A stretch of DNA of 47,772 bases from Actinomycetota bacterium. GTDB lineage: Bacteria > Actinomycetota > Acidimicrobiia > Acidimicrobiales > Microtrichaceae. The DNA lies in contig JADJBW010000022.1 in the NCBI GenBank assembly GCA_016703525.1, positions 1 to 47,772 on the forward strand, in the 5' to 3' direction. Both the position numbers and the translations under genes were made by a program. The number at the start of each line of letters is the position of its first letter. Within the stretch, counting starts at the first letter, position 1. Positions 16,667 through 25,343 of this stretch are shown piece after piece. The notes beneath the pieces were generated by a model. That model made no database searches, was not told the DNA's origin, and saw nothing but the letters and a program-made list of their open reading frames with translations.

Positions 16667-18166
16667 TCAGAGCAGGTCGACGAGTCCGGTGCGCACCACC
16701 TTGCCCATCGCGTTGCGCGGGAGCGCGTCGACCACGGCGATGCGCTCGGGAACCTTGTATCGGGCGAGCTGTTCGCGTAGGTGATCGAGCACGGCGTCGA
16801 TGCCGCCGTCGCGTGCGAACGCCTCGCGGTCGCGCACCTCGATGAGCGCGGCGACGCGTTCGCCCAGCCGCTCATCCGCAACGCCGAACACGGCCGCGGC
16901 CGCCACATGGCGGTGGTCGGCAAGTGCACGTTCAACCTCGGCGGGGTACACGTTGGCGCCGCCGCGAATGATCAGCAGACCGGCGCGGTCGCGGACGTGA
17001 ACAAACCCCTGGTCGTCGAGGAACCCCAGGTCGCCGGTGCGGAGTTCGCCCTGGTCGAGCGCCTCGGCGCTCGCCTCCGGGCGATTCCAGTACCCCAGCA
17101 TTGGGCGGTAACGATCGTCGGCGGCCGACACGCGGATCTCGCCGGTGTCGCCGGGCGCCGCCGTTGCACCGTGTTCGTCGGCGATGCGCACCCGAAGGTG
17201 GGGGAGCGGTCGCCCCGAGGCTCCTGGCCGGTGCAAGCCGTCGGGGCTATCGATGGACACGACGGTCGGCGCCTCGCTCAACCCGTAGGTCGCCAGCACC
17301 GGACGGCCGAACTTCGTCTCGAACGCCCGGCGGATCGACTCGGGGCAGTCGGCACCACCGGTCCAGACCTCGCGCAGGGAGCGCAGCGAGTCGGGCGTGA
17401 TGTCGTCGCGCTCGGCCAAGGAATGCAAGAGCGCAGGCGGGCCGTTCCACGTGGTGATCCGCTCGCGTTCGATCCATTCGGCCACGCCCTGCGCATCGAT
17501 CCGGTCCATCACGATGGACGTGCCTCCCGCCTGCGAGACCAGCAGCGTTGTGAGCACCGCGAGATTCAGGATCGTGAACGCGAAGCAATCGCCCTTGCGC
17601 AGCGCGGGTCCGTAGCCGCGGGTCTGCACGAGCACGGCTCCCGGCAGCAGCAGGTTGTGCTGGCTGTGCACGGCCCCTTTCGGATGGCCGGTCGTCCCGC
17701 TGGTGTAGGCGAGCCCGGCAGGCGCGAAGGGGTCGACCGCCGGACCGGTCCACGGGGTGTGGGGCGCGGCGTCGAGTGCGGCGCGCCAGCCGGCCACGTC
17801 GAGCGGCGTCACCCGGGCGGCCGTCGCGGCGACCTCGGTTTCGGCGAGCAGCAGGCGGGCGCCGCTGTCGTCGATCAGATACTGCCGTTCGGGCGCGGCG
17901 AGCACGCGGTTGACGCCCACCCAGACGGCGCCGAGGCGCATGGCACCGTGGAACGCGACGACCACCTCCCATTCGTTCGGCAGCGACGCCGCCACCCGGT
18001 CACCGGGCCTGACGCCGAGGTCGGCCAGCGCGTACGCCGCCCGGTCGGCGAGGGCGTCGAGCTCGCCGTAGGTGAGTCGAGCGGAGCGCGTCACGAGCGC
18101 TTCGCGGGCAGGGTCGGCGGCCAAGGTCCGATCGAACACCCGGGCGATCGATGTCGGCGACTCCAT
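16667..18166 (-). CDS. AMP-dependent acyl-CoA synthetase/ligase
   Basis: A protein of 499 residues, intact, starting MESPTSIARVFDRTL. The ANL-superfamily motifs are present: the ATP loop YTSGTTGHPKGAVH (about residue 155), ATYGLSEAP (about residue 295), TGDLGFLDDQGFVH with the ribose-binding Asp, and the catalytic Lys in LPRNAMGKVVRTGLVD near the C-terminus. It should adenylate a carboxylic acid and transfer it to CoA. The promoter is read divergently from the ten-gene operon: TACGGT on the minus strand (18179-18174) lies 7 nt before ATG 18166, and operator site 2 covers its -35 region. It probably catalyses an activation step for the same pathway. Confidence 0.88.
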   Translation of the reverse strand: MESPTSIARVFDRTLAADPAREALVTRSARLTYGELDALADRAAYALADLGVRPGDRVAASLPNEWEVVVAFHGAMRLGAVWVGVNRVLAAPERQYLIDDSGARLLLAETEVAATAARVTPLDVAGWRAALDAAPHTPWTGPAVDPFAPAGLAYTSGTTGHPKGAVHSQHNLLLPGAVLVQTRGYGPALRKGDCFAFTILNLAVLTTLLVSQAGGTSIVMDRIDAQGVAEWIERERITTWNGPPALLHSLAERDDITPDSLRSLREVWTGGADCPESIRRAFETKFGRPVLATYGLSEAPTVVSIDSPDGLHRPGASGRPLPHLRVRIADEHGATAAPGDTGEIRVSAADDRYRPMLGYWNRPEASAEALDQGELRTGDLGFLDDQGFVHVRDRAGLLIIRGGANVYPAEVERALADHRHVAAAAVFGVADERLGERVAALIEVRDREAFARDGGIDAVLDHLREQLARYKVPERIAVVDALPRNAMGKVVRTGLVDLL

Positions 18167-18189
18167 GACACCGACCGTACAACCCTGAC

Positions 18190-18203
18190 TAACATTCGTG
18201 TCA
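18190..18203. promoter_or_regulatory. Regulon operator site 2 (ligase / ten-gene operon)
   Basis: TAACAT-TC-GTGTCA, the second half-site perfect and the first degenerate. It lies between the ligase start (18166) and the ACAD start (18225). On the minus strand the TGACAC half overlaps the expected -35 box of the ligase promoter, so a bound repressor would block it. Confidence 0.6.
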
Positions 18204-18224
18204 GGTTTCGGGGAGGGCCACCGT

Positions 18225-19375
18225 ATGGACTTCGATCTCGGGGAGGACGCCGGGGCGCTTCGTGCCCGCTTGCGTGCCCTCGTGGCGGACCATTTCCCCG
18301 ACGAGTTCCTCGGCGCGTTCACCGACGACCCCGACGATCTGGCAGCGACCCAGGCCTTCTGTCGGCGGCTCGCGGACGAGGGTCTGCTCACGCTGTCGTG
18401 GCCGCAACGCTTCGGCGGCGGTGGCGGATCGCTGTGGGACCAGACCGTCGTGCGCGAGGAGATGTGGGCGCACCACGAGCCCCGCGGTCCGCAGTACATG
18501 GGGCTGAATTGGTGGGCCCGGCGATGATGGCCTACGGCACCGACGCCCAACGCGAGCGCCACCTCCCGCCCATCGCCGCCGGCGACGTGATCTGGTGTCA
18601 GGGATTCAGCGAGCCCGAGGCCGGGTCCGATCTGGCGTCGTTGCGCACCCGGGCGCGGCCCGACGGCGACGGCTGGCGCATATCGGGCCAGAAGATCTGG
18701 ACGAGCTACGCCGGCATGGCCGACTGGTGCATCCTCGCCGCACGGGTCGGCGACGGAGTCCGACACGACGGCATCACCATGTTCATGGTGCCGATGGACA
18801 CGGCCGGCATCACGGTGCGGCCCATTCGCTCGATGCTCGGACCTCATCACCTCAACGAGGTGTTCTTCGACGACGTGCCCGCTGGCGCCGATGCCGTGCT
18901 CGGCGAGATCGGCGGCGGATGGTCGGTGATCCGCACGGCGCTGGCCCACGAGCGCGTCGGCATCGCCCGATACGCCCGATGCGAGCGTTTGCTCTCGGCG
19001 CTCGGCGCTGAACTCGAACCGCACTGGCACCGGCTTCCGGCGTCGCTCCAGCAACGATGGGTCCGAGCGCTCGTCGCCGTGCGCGTCGCTCGTCTGCTGG
19101 CCTACCGGACGGTGCACGTGCAGGCGAGCGGGGCGATTCCCGACGCCGTCGCATCGACCGCACGCATCGCTGTAACCCAGTGCGACCAGACCACGGCCGA
19201 CGTCTTGATGTCGGCAATCGAGCACCGGGGTCTGGACGCCGGTGCGACCGCGCCGCTGCACGGCGCGGTCGAGGACCACTGGCGCTATGCCCAGGCAGCG
19301 ACCGTGTCGAGCGGGACGATCGAGGTGCAGCGGATGATCGTGGCCAAGTCGGTCCTCGGCGGGCGGGAAGCGTGA
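18225..19375 (+). CDS. Acyl-CoA dehydrogenase, one frame break
   Basis: About 383 residues. The N-terminal helical domain (MDFDLGEDAGALRARLR to REEMWAHHEPRGPQYMG) and the middle beta domain (IWCQGFSEPEAGSDLASLRT, ISGQKIWTSYAGMADW) are typical flavin-dependent ACAD blocks; the C-terminus ends SSGTIEVQRMIVAKSVLGG. At 18509-18516, AATTGGTGGGC needs one more G to continue from MGLNW to VGPAMMAYG; this is a single-base loss in a G run. It is immediately followed, with a 4-nt overlap, by a second, shorter ACAD. Adjacent unequal ACAD pairs form alpha2-beta2 enzymes in actinobacterial steroid side-chain oxidation, and the same arrangement is likely here. First gene of the long operon. Confidence 0.85.
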
Positions 19376-20360
19376 ACCCCGACCTGCCACCGGAGGCGAT
19401 CGAGCTGCGGGAGTCCGCAGCGCGGGCGTTCGCCGATCTCGGCGGGTGCGACGTGACCCGACGGGCCGAGGCCGACCCGTCGGTGCGACAGCGCGACGTG
19501 GCGCCGCTACTCGCACAGCTCGGCGTGGGCGAGATCGATCCGCTCGCCGACGCGACCTCGCTCGCCGCCGCCGCCGCCATGTGTGCCGCCGCGGGAGCGG
19601 TGGCGCTGCCCTACCCGCTGGCCTCGGTGCTGGTACGCGATCGGCACGGGCGGCCCGTCGCCGCCATCCCGGCTGCAACGGACCCGGCCGGTGGCGCATT
19701 ACGTCGACCACGGCGACCTGTTCCCCGAGTGGGCGGTCGGGTCGCTCGCCGGACGTCCGCAGGCCGACGGCGCAGTGGCCGTGCCCAGCGGTGCACCGCT
19801 CGGAACCAGGCTCGGGCCCTTCGTCGTGCCCGTTGCGATGGTGCCCTGCCGCGATGGTGCCTGCTGCGAGCGCGGGAACCGCGACAGCGGCGATCCTCGT
19901 GCAGCAGACGCTGGTCGCGTGGACCGTGCTGGGCTCGGTCGAGCAGGCCGTGCGGCTCGCGGTGGAGCACGTTCGTGCGCGGGTGCAATTCGGCAAGCCC
20001 CTCGCCGCGTTCCAGGCGGTGCAGTTTCAGATCGCCGACGCGTCGGTGGCCGTGGCCGGGCTGCGCGAGCTCGCCGCGTTCACGCTCTGGCGCCTCGGCG
20101 ACCACGGCATCGGCGCGCACGCGGATGTGCTCGCCCTGCGCCTGCACACCCTCGACACGGCTCGGTCGGTGCTGCGGACCGCCCAGCAGTTGCACGGCGC
20201 CGCGGGCGTTTGCGACGAGTACGACGTGTCGGTGCTCGCCCGCATGGTGCAGCCGGCGCTCCGCCTGCCGAGCAGCACCGATCGCGCGGTCGCCGACCTC
20301 GCCGAAGCGATCGCTCTCGACGGGTTCGACGGTCTCTTCGCCCACGGGTTGCGGCGATGA
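19372..20360 (+). CDS. Acyl-CoA dehydrogenase, second subunit, two frame breaks
   Basis: About 329 residues starting VNPDLPPEAIELRESA, with the start codon overlapping the previous stop (GTGA). The N-terminal part is short and alanine-rich. The C-terminal part has the conserved AWTVLGSVEQAVRLAVEHV, RVQFGKPLAAFQAVQFQIAD and TARSVLRTAQQLHGAAGVCDEYDVSVLAR blocks. One base is missing near 19690. A second frame change near 19850 coincides with an imperfect 16-bp direct duplication. The small size and lack of an obvious complete flavin domain fit a partner subunit of the ACAD at 18225. Confidence 0.78.
19835..19865. repeat. Imperfect 16-bp direct duplication that shifts the frame
   Basis: GCGATGGTGCCCTGCC (19835-19850) is followed directly by GCGATGGTGCCTGCT (19851-19865). 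Removing one copy (16 nt) restores the reading frame of the second ACAD subunit, giving VAMVPAASAGTATAAIL. Confidence 0.5.
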
Positions 20361-22051
20361 CGACGTTCGAGGGCCCGCCGCTCGACTCGACGCCCGGCAT
20401 CGGCGCGCTGACCCTGGGCGGGTTCCTGCGCGACGTGGCCGCCGCGCACGGGCCCCGCGAGGCGCTCGTGTTCGACGACCCCCTCGACGATGGGCGGACG
20501 CATCGGCGGAGCTACGCCGAGCTCGCCGGCGACGCGCATCGCCTGGCCCGAGGCCTCGTGGCGGCCGGCGTGTCGCCGGGCGACACGGTCGGCGTCGTGA
20601 TGGGCAATAGACCCGAGACGGTCGCAGCGATTTTCGCGATCGGGCTGAGCGGCGCGGTCGCTGCGCCCATGTCGACCTTTGCGAGCCGCGCCGAACTGGC
20701 CGCCATGATCGAGCGGACCGGCGCCTCGCTCGTCCTCACGCAACCGCGGCTGCGGCGGCGCGAACTGGCCGACGAGGTGACCGGCATCGCCGCCGACGTG
20801 GCGGCCGCCGCGGGACGTGCGCCGCGCGTCGTGTCGATTGCGTCGGCGGCTTGGGACGAGCTGCTCGCTGCCGGTGACGGGCTCGCTGCCGGTGACGGGC
20901 TCGACGCGGCCGGGCTCGACGCCGCCGGGCTCGACACCCGCGTGGGACCCGACGATCCGGCGCTCGTCATCTTCACCTCCGGCACGACGAGTCGCCCCAA
21001 GGCGATCCTGCACTCGCACCGTGCCGTGTGCCTGCAGTCCTGGCTCCAGGCGGCGATCTTCGGGCGCGGCGCCGAGACCCGCATGTACAGCGCGCTGCCG
21101 CTGTTCTGGACCGCAGGGCTCAACACGGCCATGGGCGCAACGCTCGCCGCGGGCGGCTGCTGGGTGATGCACGAGGTGTTCGACGCGGGCGAGGCCCTGG
21201 CCCTGATGGCACGCGAGCGCGTCACCGAGCCCTATACCCTTCCGCACCAAACGGCCGCGCTCGCCGAGCACCCCGCGTGGGCAGGGACCGACCTGTCGGC
21301 GCTGCGCTGCGTGTACGGCAAGTCGGCCTTCGCTCGCCACCCCCGCGTCACGGGCGATCCGGGCTGGAACATGCCGGTCGGATACGGGCTGAGCGAGACG
21401 TGCGCGTTCGTGAGCGGCTACGCCAGCACCACGAGCCGCGAGCGCATGCGCATCGGCGCCGGCCCGATCGTGGCGGGCACGCGGGTGCGCATTGTCGACC
21501 CGTCCGACGGTCGGCCGGCGGGGGTGGGCGAGACCGGCGAGATCGCAGTCGCGGGGCCGACCCTCATGCTCGGCTACCTCGACGGTGCCGCCCCGATCGA
21601 CGACGACGGCTTCTTCCACACGGGCGACCTCGGCTGCGTCGACGCCGAGGGGGTGCTGCACTTCGAAGGGCGCACCACCGAGATGATCAAGACCGGCGGC
21701 GCGAACGTGGCGCCCGCCGAGATCGAGGTGCAACTGCGGCGCCTGCCCGAGATCAAGCTGAGCCGCATCATCGGCGTGCCCGACGCCCGACTGGGCGAGG
21801 CGGTCGTCGCGTGCGTGGTGCTCCGCGGCGGCTCGACGCTCGACGCCGACGGTGTGCGCGAGTTCCTGCGCCCGCTCGTCGCGGCCTACAAGGTGCCGCG
21901 CCACGTGCTCGTGGTCGACGAGGCGGACATGCCGATGACGGGCACCGACGCGAAGGTGCGCGACGACGCGCTGCGCACCCTGGCGGTCGCCCGGCTTGCC
22001 TCGGCCGCGGGCCCGGACCGTTCCAACTCTGCGACCGCAGGAGACCGATGA
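20357..22051 (+). CDS. AMP-dependent acyl-CoA synthetase/ligase
   Basis: A protein of 564 residues, intact; ATG overlaps the upstream stop (ATGA at 20357). ANL motifs: IFTSGTTSRPKAILHSH, VGYGLSETCAF, TGDLGCVDAEGVLHFEGRT, and DMPMTGTDAKVRDDAL near the C-terminus, where the conserved Lys of the last domain should lie. Within it, before the ATP loop, a duplicated linker (LAAGDGLAAGDGLDAAGLDAAG) is encoded by 18-bp and 15-bp tandem repeats. It likely forms a CoA thioester for the adjacent dehydrogenases. The minus-strand ligase at 16667 gives the cluster a second activation enzyme, perhaps for a different intermediate. Confidence 0.88.
   Translation: MTTFEGPPLDSTPGIGALTLGGFLRDVAAAHGPREALVFDDPLDDGRTHRRSYAELAGDAHRLARGLVAAGVSPGDTVGVVMGNRPETVAAIFAIGLSGAVAAPMSTFASRAELAAMIERTGASLVLTQPRLRRRELADEVTGIAADVAAAAGRAPRVVSIASAAWDELLAAGDGLAAGDGLDAAGLDAAGLDTRVGPDDPALVIFTSGTTSRPKAILHSHRAVCLQSWLQAAIFGRGAETRMYSALPLFWTAGLNTAMGATLAAGGCWVMHEVFDAGEALALMARERVTEPYTLPHQTAALAEHPAWAGTDLSALRCVYGKSAFARHPRVTGDPGWNMPVGYGLSETCAFVSGYASTTSRERMRIGAGPIVAGTRVRIVDPSDGRPAGVGETGEIAVAGPTLMLGYLDGAAPIDDDGFFHTGDLGCVDAEGVLHFEGRTTEMIKTGGANVAPAEIEVQLRRLPEIKLSRIIGVPDARLGEAVVACVVLRGGSTLDADGVREFLRPLVAAYKVPRHVLVVDEADMPMTGTDAKVRDDALRTLAVARLASAAGPDRSNSATAGDR
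20864..20929. repeat. In-frame tandem repeats in the ligase gene
   Basis: An 18-bp unit CTCGCTGCCGGTGACGGG is present at 20864-20881 and 20882-20899, then a 15-bp unit CTCGACGCGGCCGGG at 20900-20914 and, with one change, 20915-20929. They lengthen a surface linker without breaking the frame. Confidence 0.55.
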
Positions 22052-23307
22052 TGCCTGACGACGAATCCTGCGACCCGACCCTGGACGTGTCCGATCTGGC
22101 CCACTACATGGGCGTGCCGATGGAGCCGGGCGAGCTGAAGGAGCCCGTGGCGACCAACGACATCCGCCGCTGGGTGCAGGCGATGCACTACCCGAACCCG
22201 TTGCACTACGACGCCCGCTGGGCGGCCGCGAGCCGGTTCGGTCGCCTGGTTGCACCGCAGTCGTTCACCGTCGCCACCGACACCTCGCACGGGTGCTCAC
22301 CGGCCCAGGTGGGCCGCATCCCCGACTCGCACCTGATCTTCGGCGGCGACGACTGGTGGTTCTTCGGCCCGAGGATCGAACCGGGCGACCACCTCGTGTG
22401 CCATCGCATGCCCTTCGACTACCGCGTCACCGACACGCGATTCGCCGGGCCGACGTGCTTCCAGCGCGGCGACACCCTCTACATCAACCAGCGCGGCGAG
22501 CGGGTGGCGCTGCAGCGCTCGACCGCCATTCGGTACCGCCCGCGCCGGGCCAAGGAGAAGGGGCTGTTCGACGAGCCCGCAGAGCCTGCGTGGACCGACG
22601 AGCAGCTCGCCCGCCTGGAGGAACGCAAGCTCGCGTTCATCGAGCAGATCCAACAGCTCGGGCACGCACCGCGCACATGGGAGCAGGTCGCGGTGGGCGA
22701 TCGCCTGGCCGAACACATCCTGGGCCCGCACAGCCTGGCGAGCTTCACCACGGAGTGGCGCGCCTACCCGATGACCACGTGGGGCGCCACGGCGAAAGGT
22801 CCGACCAACGTGCGCGCCGAGGCGCTCGGCTACACCAAGGAGATGGCGGGCTTCGAAGGCGACCGCCGCATGGAGCGTGTCAACCCCGAGCTCACCGACG
22901 GCGCCTACTACGGCCCGTCGCGGGGCCACCTGCAACCGCGCTGGGCGCGCCACGTCGGGATGCCGCGGGGCTACGGCTACGGCGCGTCGATGGGCGCGTG
23001 GATCCTCGACTACGTCGCCGGCTGGGCGGGGGAGTGGGGGCTGGTGCGCCACAGTTCGGCGCAGTACCGCAACCCGGCCTTCACCGGCGATGCGACGTTC
23101 GTCGCGGGCGAGGTCGTCGAGACCCGCGCCGAGCGTCGCCGTCACCTGGCGGTGGTGCTCGTGACGCTGACCAATCAGGACGACGCGGTGATGGCAAAGG
23201 CGACCGTGACCGTGGAGTTGCCGACCGAGGCGCAGGTGGGCGAAGACGCGCAGGCGGGCGAAGGCGCGCCACATTCGGAGAGGGGTACCCGATGCCCGAG
23301 CAGGTGA
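22048..23307 (+). CDS. MaoC-like (double hot-dog) enoyl-CoA hydratase
   Basis: A protein of about 419 residues. The N-terminal hot-dog domain contains IRRWVQAMHYPNPLHYD followed by AAASRFGRLVAPQSF, which resembles the hydratase-2 motif (Y-x2-P-x-H-x-D then A and FG). The C-terminal domain includes SLASFTTEWRAYP and RHSSAQYRNPAFTGDATFVAGEV, as in FAS1-type dehydratase domains. It should hydrate the enoyl-CoA made by the two preceding ACAD genes. ATG 22048 overlaps the ligase stop; ATG 22051 is an alternative. Its last residues are lengthened by an 18-bp duplication (23230-23265). The next gene starts 16 nt before its stop. Confidence 0.82.
   Translation: MMPDDESCDPTLDVSDLAHYMGVPMEPGELKEPVATNDIRRWVQAMHYPNPLHYDARWAAASRFGRLVAPQSFTVATDTSHGCSPAQVGRIPDSHLIFGGDDWWFFGPRIEPGDHLVCHRMPFDYRVTDTRFAGPTCFQRGDTLYINQRGERVALQRSTAIRYRPRRAKEKGLFDEPAEPAWTDEQLARLEERKLAFIEQIQQLGHAPRTWEQVAVGDRLAEHILGPHSLASFTTEWRAYPMTTWGATAKGPTNVRAEALGYTKEMAGFEGDRRMERVNPELTDGAYYGPSRGHLQPRWARHVGMPRGYGYGASMGAWILDYVAGWAGEWGLVRHSSAQYRNPAFTGDATFVAGEVVETRAERRRHLAVVLVTLTNQDDAVMAKATVTVELPTEAQVGEDAQAGEGAPHSERGTRCPSR
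23230..23265. repeat. 18-bp tandem duplication in the MaoC gene tail
   Basis: GCGCAGGTGGGCGAAGAC (23230-23247) is followed by GCGCAGGCGGGCGAAGGC (23248-23265), giving the repeated AQVGED/AQAGEG segment. Confidence 0.5.
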
Positions 23308-24272
23308 TCCTGTCGACCGCACCGCTGCGCGGGGAAGGGCTCGGCCGGTTGCGGGCGCTGGGCGAGGTCGTCCTCGACCCGTGGATCGACCACGAGCCGC
23401 TCCGGCTCTACAACGCCGCGCAGCTCGCCGAACGCGCCGCCGAGGTTGGCGCAACGGTGGTGATCTGCGAGGCCGACTCGTGCAAGGGGCCGGTCTTCGA
23501 CCTGCCACTCGTCGCCGTCGGCTCCACCCGGGGCGACCCGACGAACGTGGATGTCGCTGCGGCGACGGCGGCCGGAATCCCGGTGCTGCGGGCACCCGGG
23601 CGCAACGCGGACGGTGTCGCGGAGCTCGCCGTTGCGCTGCTGCTCGCGGCGACGCGCGGCATCGTCGGCGCCGATCGCGACGTGCGCGACGGGCAGGTGT
23701 ACCGCGACGGCACCATTCCGTATCAGCGCTTTCGCGGCTGGCAGATCGCCGGCCGAACGGTCGGCATCGTCGGCCTGGGCGCCGTCGGACGCGCAGCCGC
23801 CTGGCGGTTCGCCGGGCTCGGGGCGACCGTCATCAGCGCCGACCCGTTCGCCCCCGACGCGACGCACTCGCTCGACGAGCTGTTGTCGGAGGCGGATGTG
23901 GTGTCGATGCACGCCGCGGTCACGCCCGAGTCGATCGGACTGATCTCGGCCGACCGCATCGCCCGGATGCAGCCCGGCGCGGTGTACCTCAACACCGCCC
24001 GCGCCGCGCTGCACGACATCGACGCGCTCACCGAGGCCTTGGTGTCGGGGCACCTCGGCGCCGCCGGGCTCGACCATTTCGAGGGAGAGAACCTCGCGGT
24101 CGACCATCCGCTCTGCGGTCTGCCCAACGTGGTGCTCACCCCCCACATCGGCGGTGCGACCTACGACACCGAGGCGAACCACACCGCGCTCATGGCCGAC
24201 GGCCTGGGCGCGTTGCTGCGCGGCGAGACCCCGTCGAATCTCGTGAACCCAGAGGTGCTGACACATGCCTGA
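23292..24272 (+). CDS. D-isomer-specific 2-hydroxyacid dehydrogenase
   Basis: A protein of 326 residues. The NAD-binding loop is VGIVGLGAVGRAAA (about residue 154). NTARAALHD carries the substrate-binding Arg, LDHFEGENLAVDHP the Glu, and LTPHIGGATYDTE the catalytic His, the R/E/H set of this family (phosphoglycerate and hydroxypyruvate dehydrogenases and relatives). The Rossmann Asp at the end of strand 2 (SADPF) suggests NAD(H). It reduces a 2-oxo acid or oxidises a 2-hydroxy acid. Its coupling with the class II aldolase gene (8-nt overlap) suggests that a small hydroxy/oxo acid is released or made during substrate breakdown. Confidence 0.86.
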   Translation: MPEQVILSTAPLRGEGLGRLRALGEVVLDPWIDHEPLRLYNAAQLAERAAEVGATVVICEADSCKGPVFDLPLVAVGSTRGDPTNVDVAAATAAGIPVLRAPGRNADGVAELAVALLLAATRGIVGADRDVRDGQVYRDGTIPYQRFRGWQIAGRTVGIVGLGAVGRAAAWRFAGLGATVISADPFAPDATHSLDELLSEADVVSMHAAVTPESIGLISADRIARMQPGAVYLNTARAALHDIDALTEALVSGHLGAAGLDHFEGENLAVDHPLCGLPNVVLTPHIGGATYDTEANHTALMADGLGALLRGETPSNLVNPEVLTHA

Positions 24273-24927
24273 GACCCCCACGTCGCCGACCACCACGCCC
24301 GAGGAGGTGCTCGCGACTGCCCAACACATGCTCGCCGACGGACTCGTCGAAGGAACGTCGGGCAACATCTCGGGACGCCTGCCGGGTGGACGGGTGTGCC
24401 TGACGCCGTCATCGGTCGCCTACGACACGATGACCCTCGACGACCTGGTCGTGCTCGACGAGTCGGGGGCGGTCCTGTCGGGCCACCGATCGCCCACGAC
24501 CGAGAAGGACCTGCACCTGTCGGCCCTGCGGCGGTACCCGGAGCTGGGTGCGGTCATCCACACGCACGCGGTCTACGCCACCATGTTCGCCGTGGCGCAC
24601 GAGGCGATCCCGGCCGTGATCGAGGAGGTCGTCGTGTACGTCGGCGGCGACGTGCCGTGCTGCGAGTACCGCGGGACGGGCACCGCCGAGTTGGGCGACG
24701 AGGTCGCCGGCCGTCTCGCCGACCGCGGCGCCGTGCTACTCGCCAACCACGGCCTCGTGACGTGCGGCGCGACGCCGGCCAAGGCGCTGCACCTGGCCAC
24801 CCTGGTGGAGCGCACGGCCAAGATCGTGTGGGGCACCCGTGCCATGGGGGGCGAGATCCAGCCGCTCCCCGAACGCGTCAACCGTGACATGGCCGGGGTC
24901 TACCGGTGGGTGCGGGAGAACCCGTGA
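24265..24927 (+). CDS. Class II aldolase/adducin family protein (fuculose-phosphate-aldolase-like)
   Basis: A protein of 220 residues. GTSGNISGRLPGG is the phosphate or carboxylate loop. SPTTEKDLHLSALRR provides the catalytic acid, IHTHAVYATMFAV two zinc-binding His (about residues 93 and 95), and LLANHGLVTCG the third (about residue 155). These make it a zinc-dependent aldolase, which cleaves a hydroxylated chain by a retro-aldol step; some relatives act as decarboxylases or epimerases. The gene overlaps both neighbours. Together with the FGGY kinase at 28513 it suggests a carbohydrate-like intermediate, but no sugar can be named. Confidence 0.85.
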   Translation: MPETPTSPTTTPEEVLATAQHMLADGLVEGTSGNISGRLPGGRVCLTPSSVAYDTMTLDDLVVLDESGAVLSGHRSPTTEKDLHLSALRRYPELGAVIHTHAVYATMFAVAHEAIPAVIEEVVVYVGGDVPCCEYRGTGTAELGDEVAGRLADRGAVLLANHGLVTCGATPAKALHLATLVERTAKIVWGTRAMGGEIQPLPERVNRDMAGVYRWVRENP

Positions 24928-25343
24928 CGTTCGGCTTCGATCCGGCGGAACGCGAAGCGATCGCCGCGACGCTCGACGCGGCGGTACCCGGCTCGGTCGA
25001 GTGGGGCGCCGTCGAGTACGTCGAGCGGCTGCTCGGGGCGTTCGACCACGAGCCGCCCCGCATCTGGGCCGCACCCGGAACGTGGGCGGGCGACGGGCCG
25101 GCGTGGCTCGACCCGGGGCCGTGGGAGCGTCACGCCTGGCGGCTGCGCATCGACGCCTGGCGCTCGGTGTACGCGCGGATCGCCCGTGGGGCCGACGACG
25201 ATGCCGACCGGCGCGTGGCGTTCGAACACGCCTGCGAATCGAGCTACGGCGACCCCGCGTACGGCGGCAACCGTGAGGGCGCTGCGTGGGTTGCAGTCGG
25301 GTTTCCCGAGCCACTGTTCCCGCCCGCGAGGAGCGACCCATGA
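24924..25343 (+). CDS. Gluconate 2-dehydrogenase subunit-3 family protein
   Basis: A protein of 139 residues. FDPAEREAIAATLDAAVPG, then WGAVEYVERLLGAF and a Trp/Pro-rich second half ending AAWVAVGFPEPLF follow the small gamma subunit of FAD-dependent gluconate, sorbitol and glucose dehydrogenases. In those systems it chaperones the catalytic flavoprotein and usually carries the Tat signal for export. Here the start overlaps the aldolase stop (GTGA at 24924) and no signal peptide precedes the domain, so the complex is predicted to stay in the cytoplasm. The GMC flavoprotein gene follows with an ATGA overlap. Confidence 0.8.
   Translation: MTFGFDPAEREAIAATLDAAVPGSVEWGAVEYVERLLGAFDHEPPRIWAAPGTWAGDGPAWLDPGPWERHAWRLRIDAWRSVYARIARGADDDADRRVAFEHACESSYGDPAYGGNREGAAWVAVGFPEPLFPPARSDP

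Noticed and set aside
18203..19996. A long upstream extension of the minus-strand ligase (frame open to 19996)
   Set aside because: Only the part from ATG 18166 matches the ligase family, and a -10 element and operator sit just upstream of that ATG. The extension is antisense to two ACAD genes.
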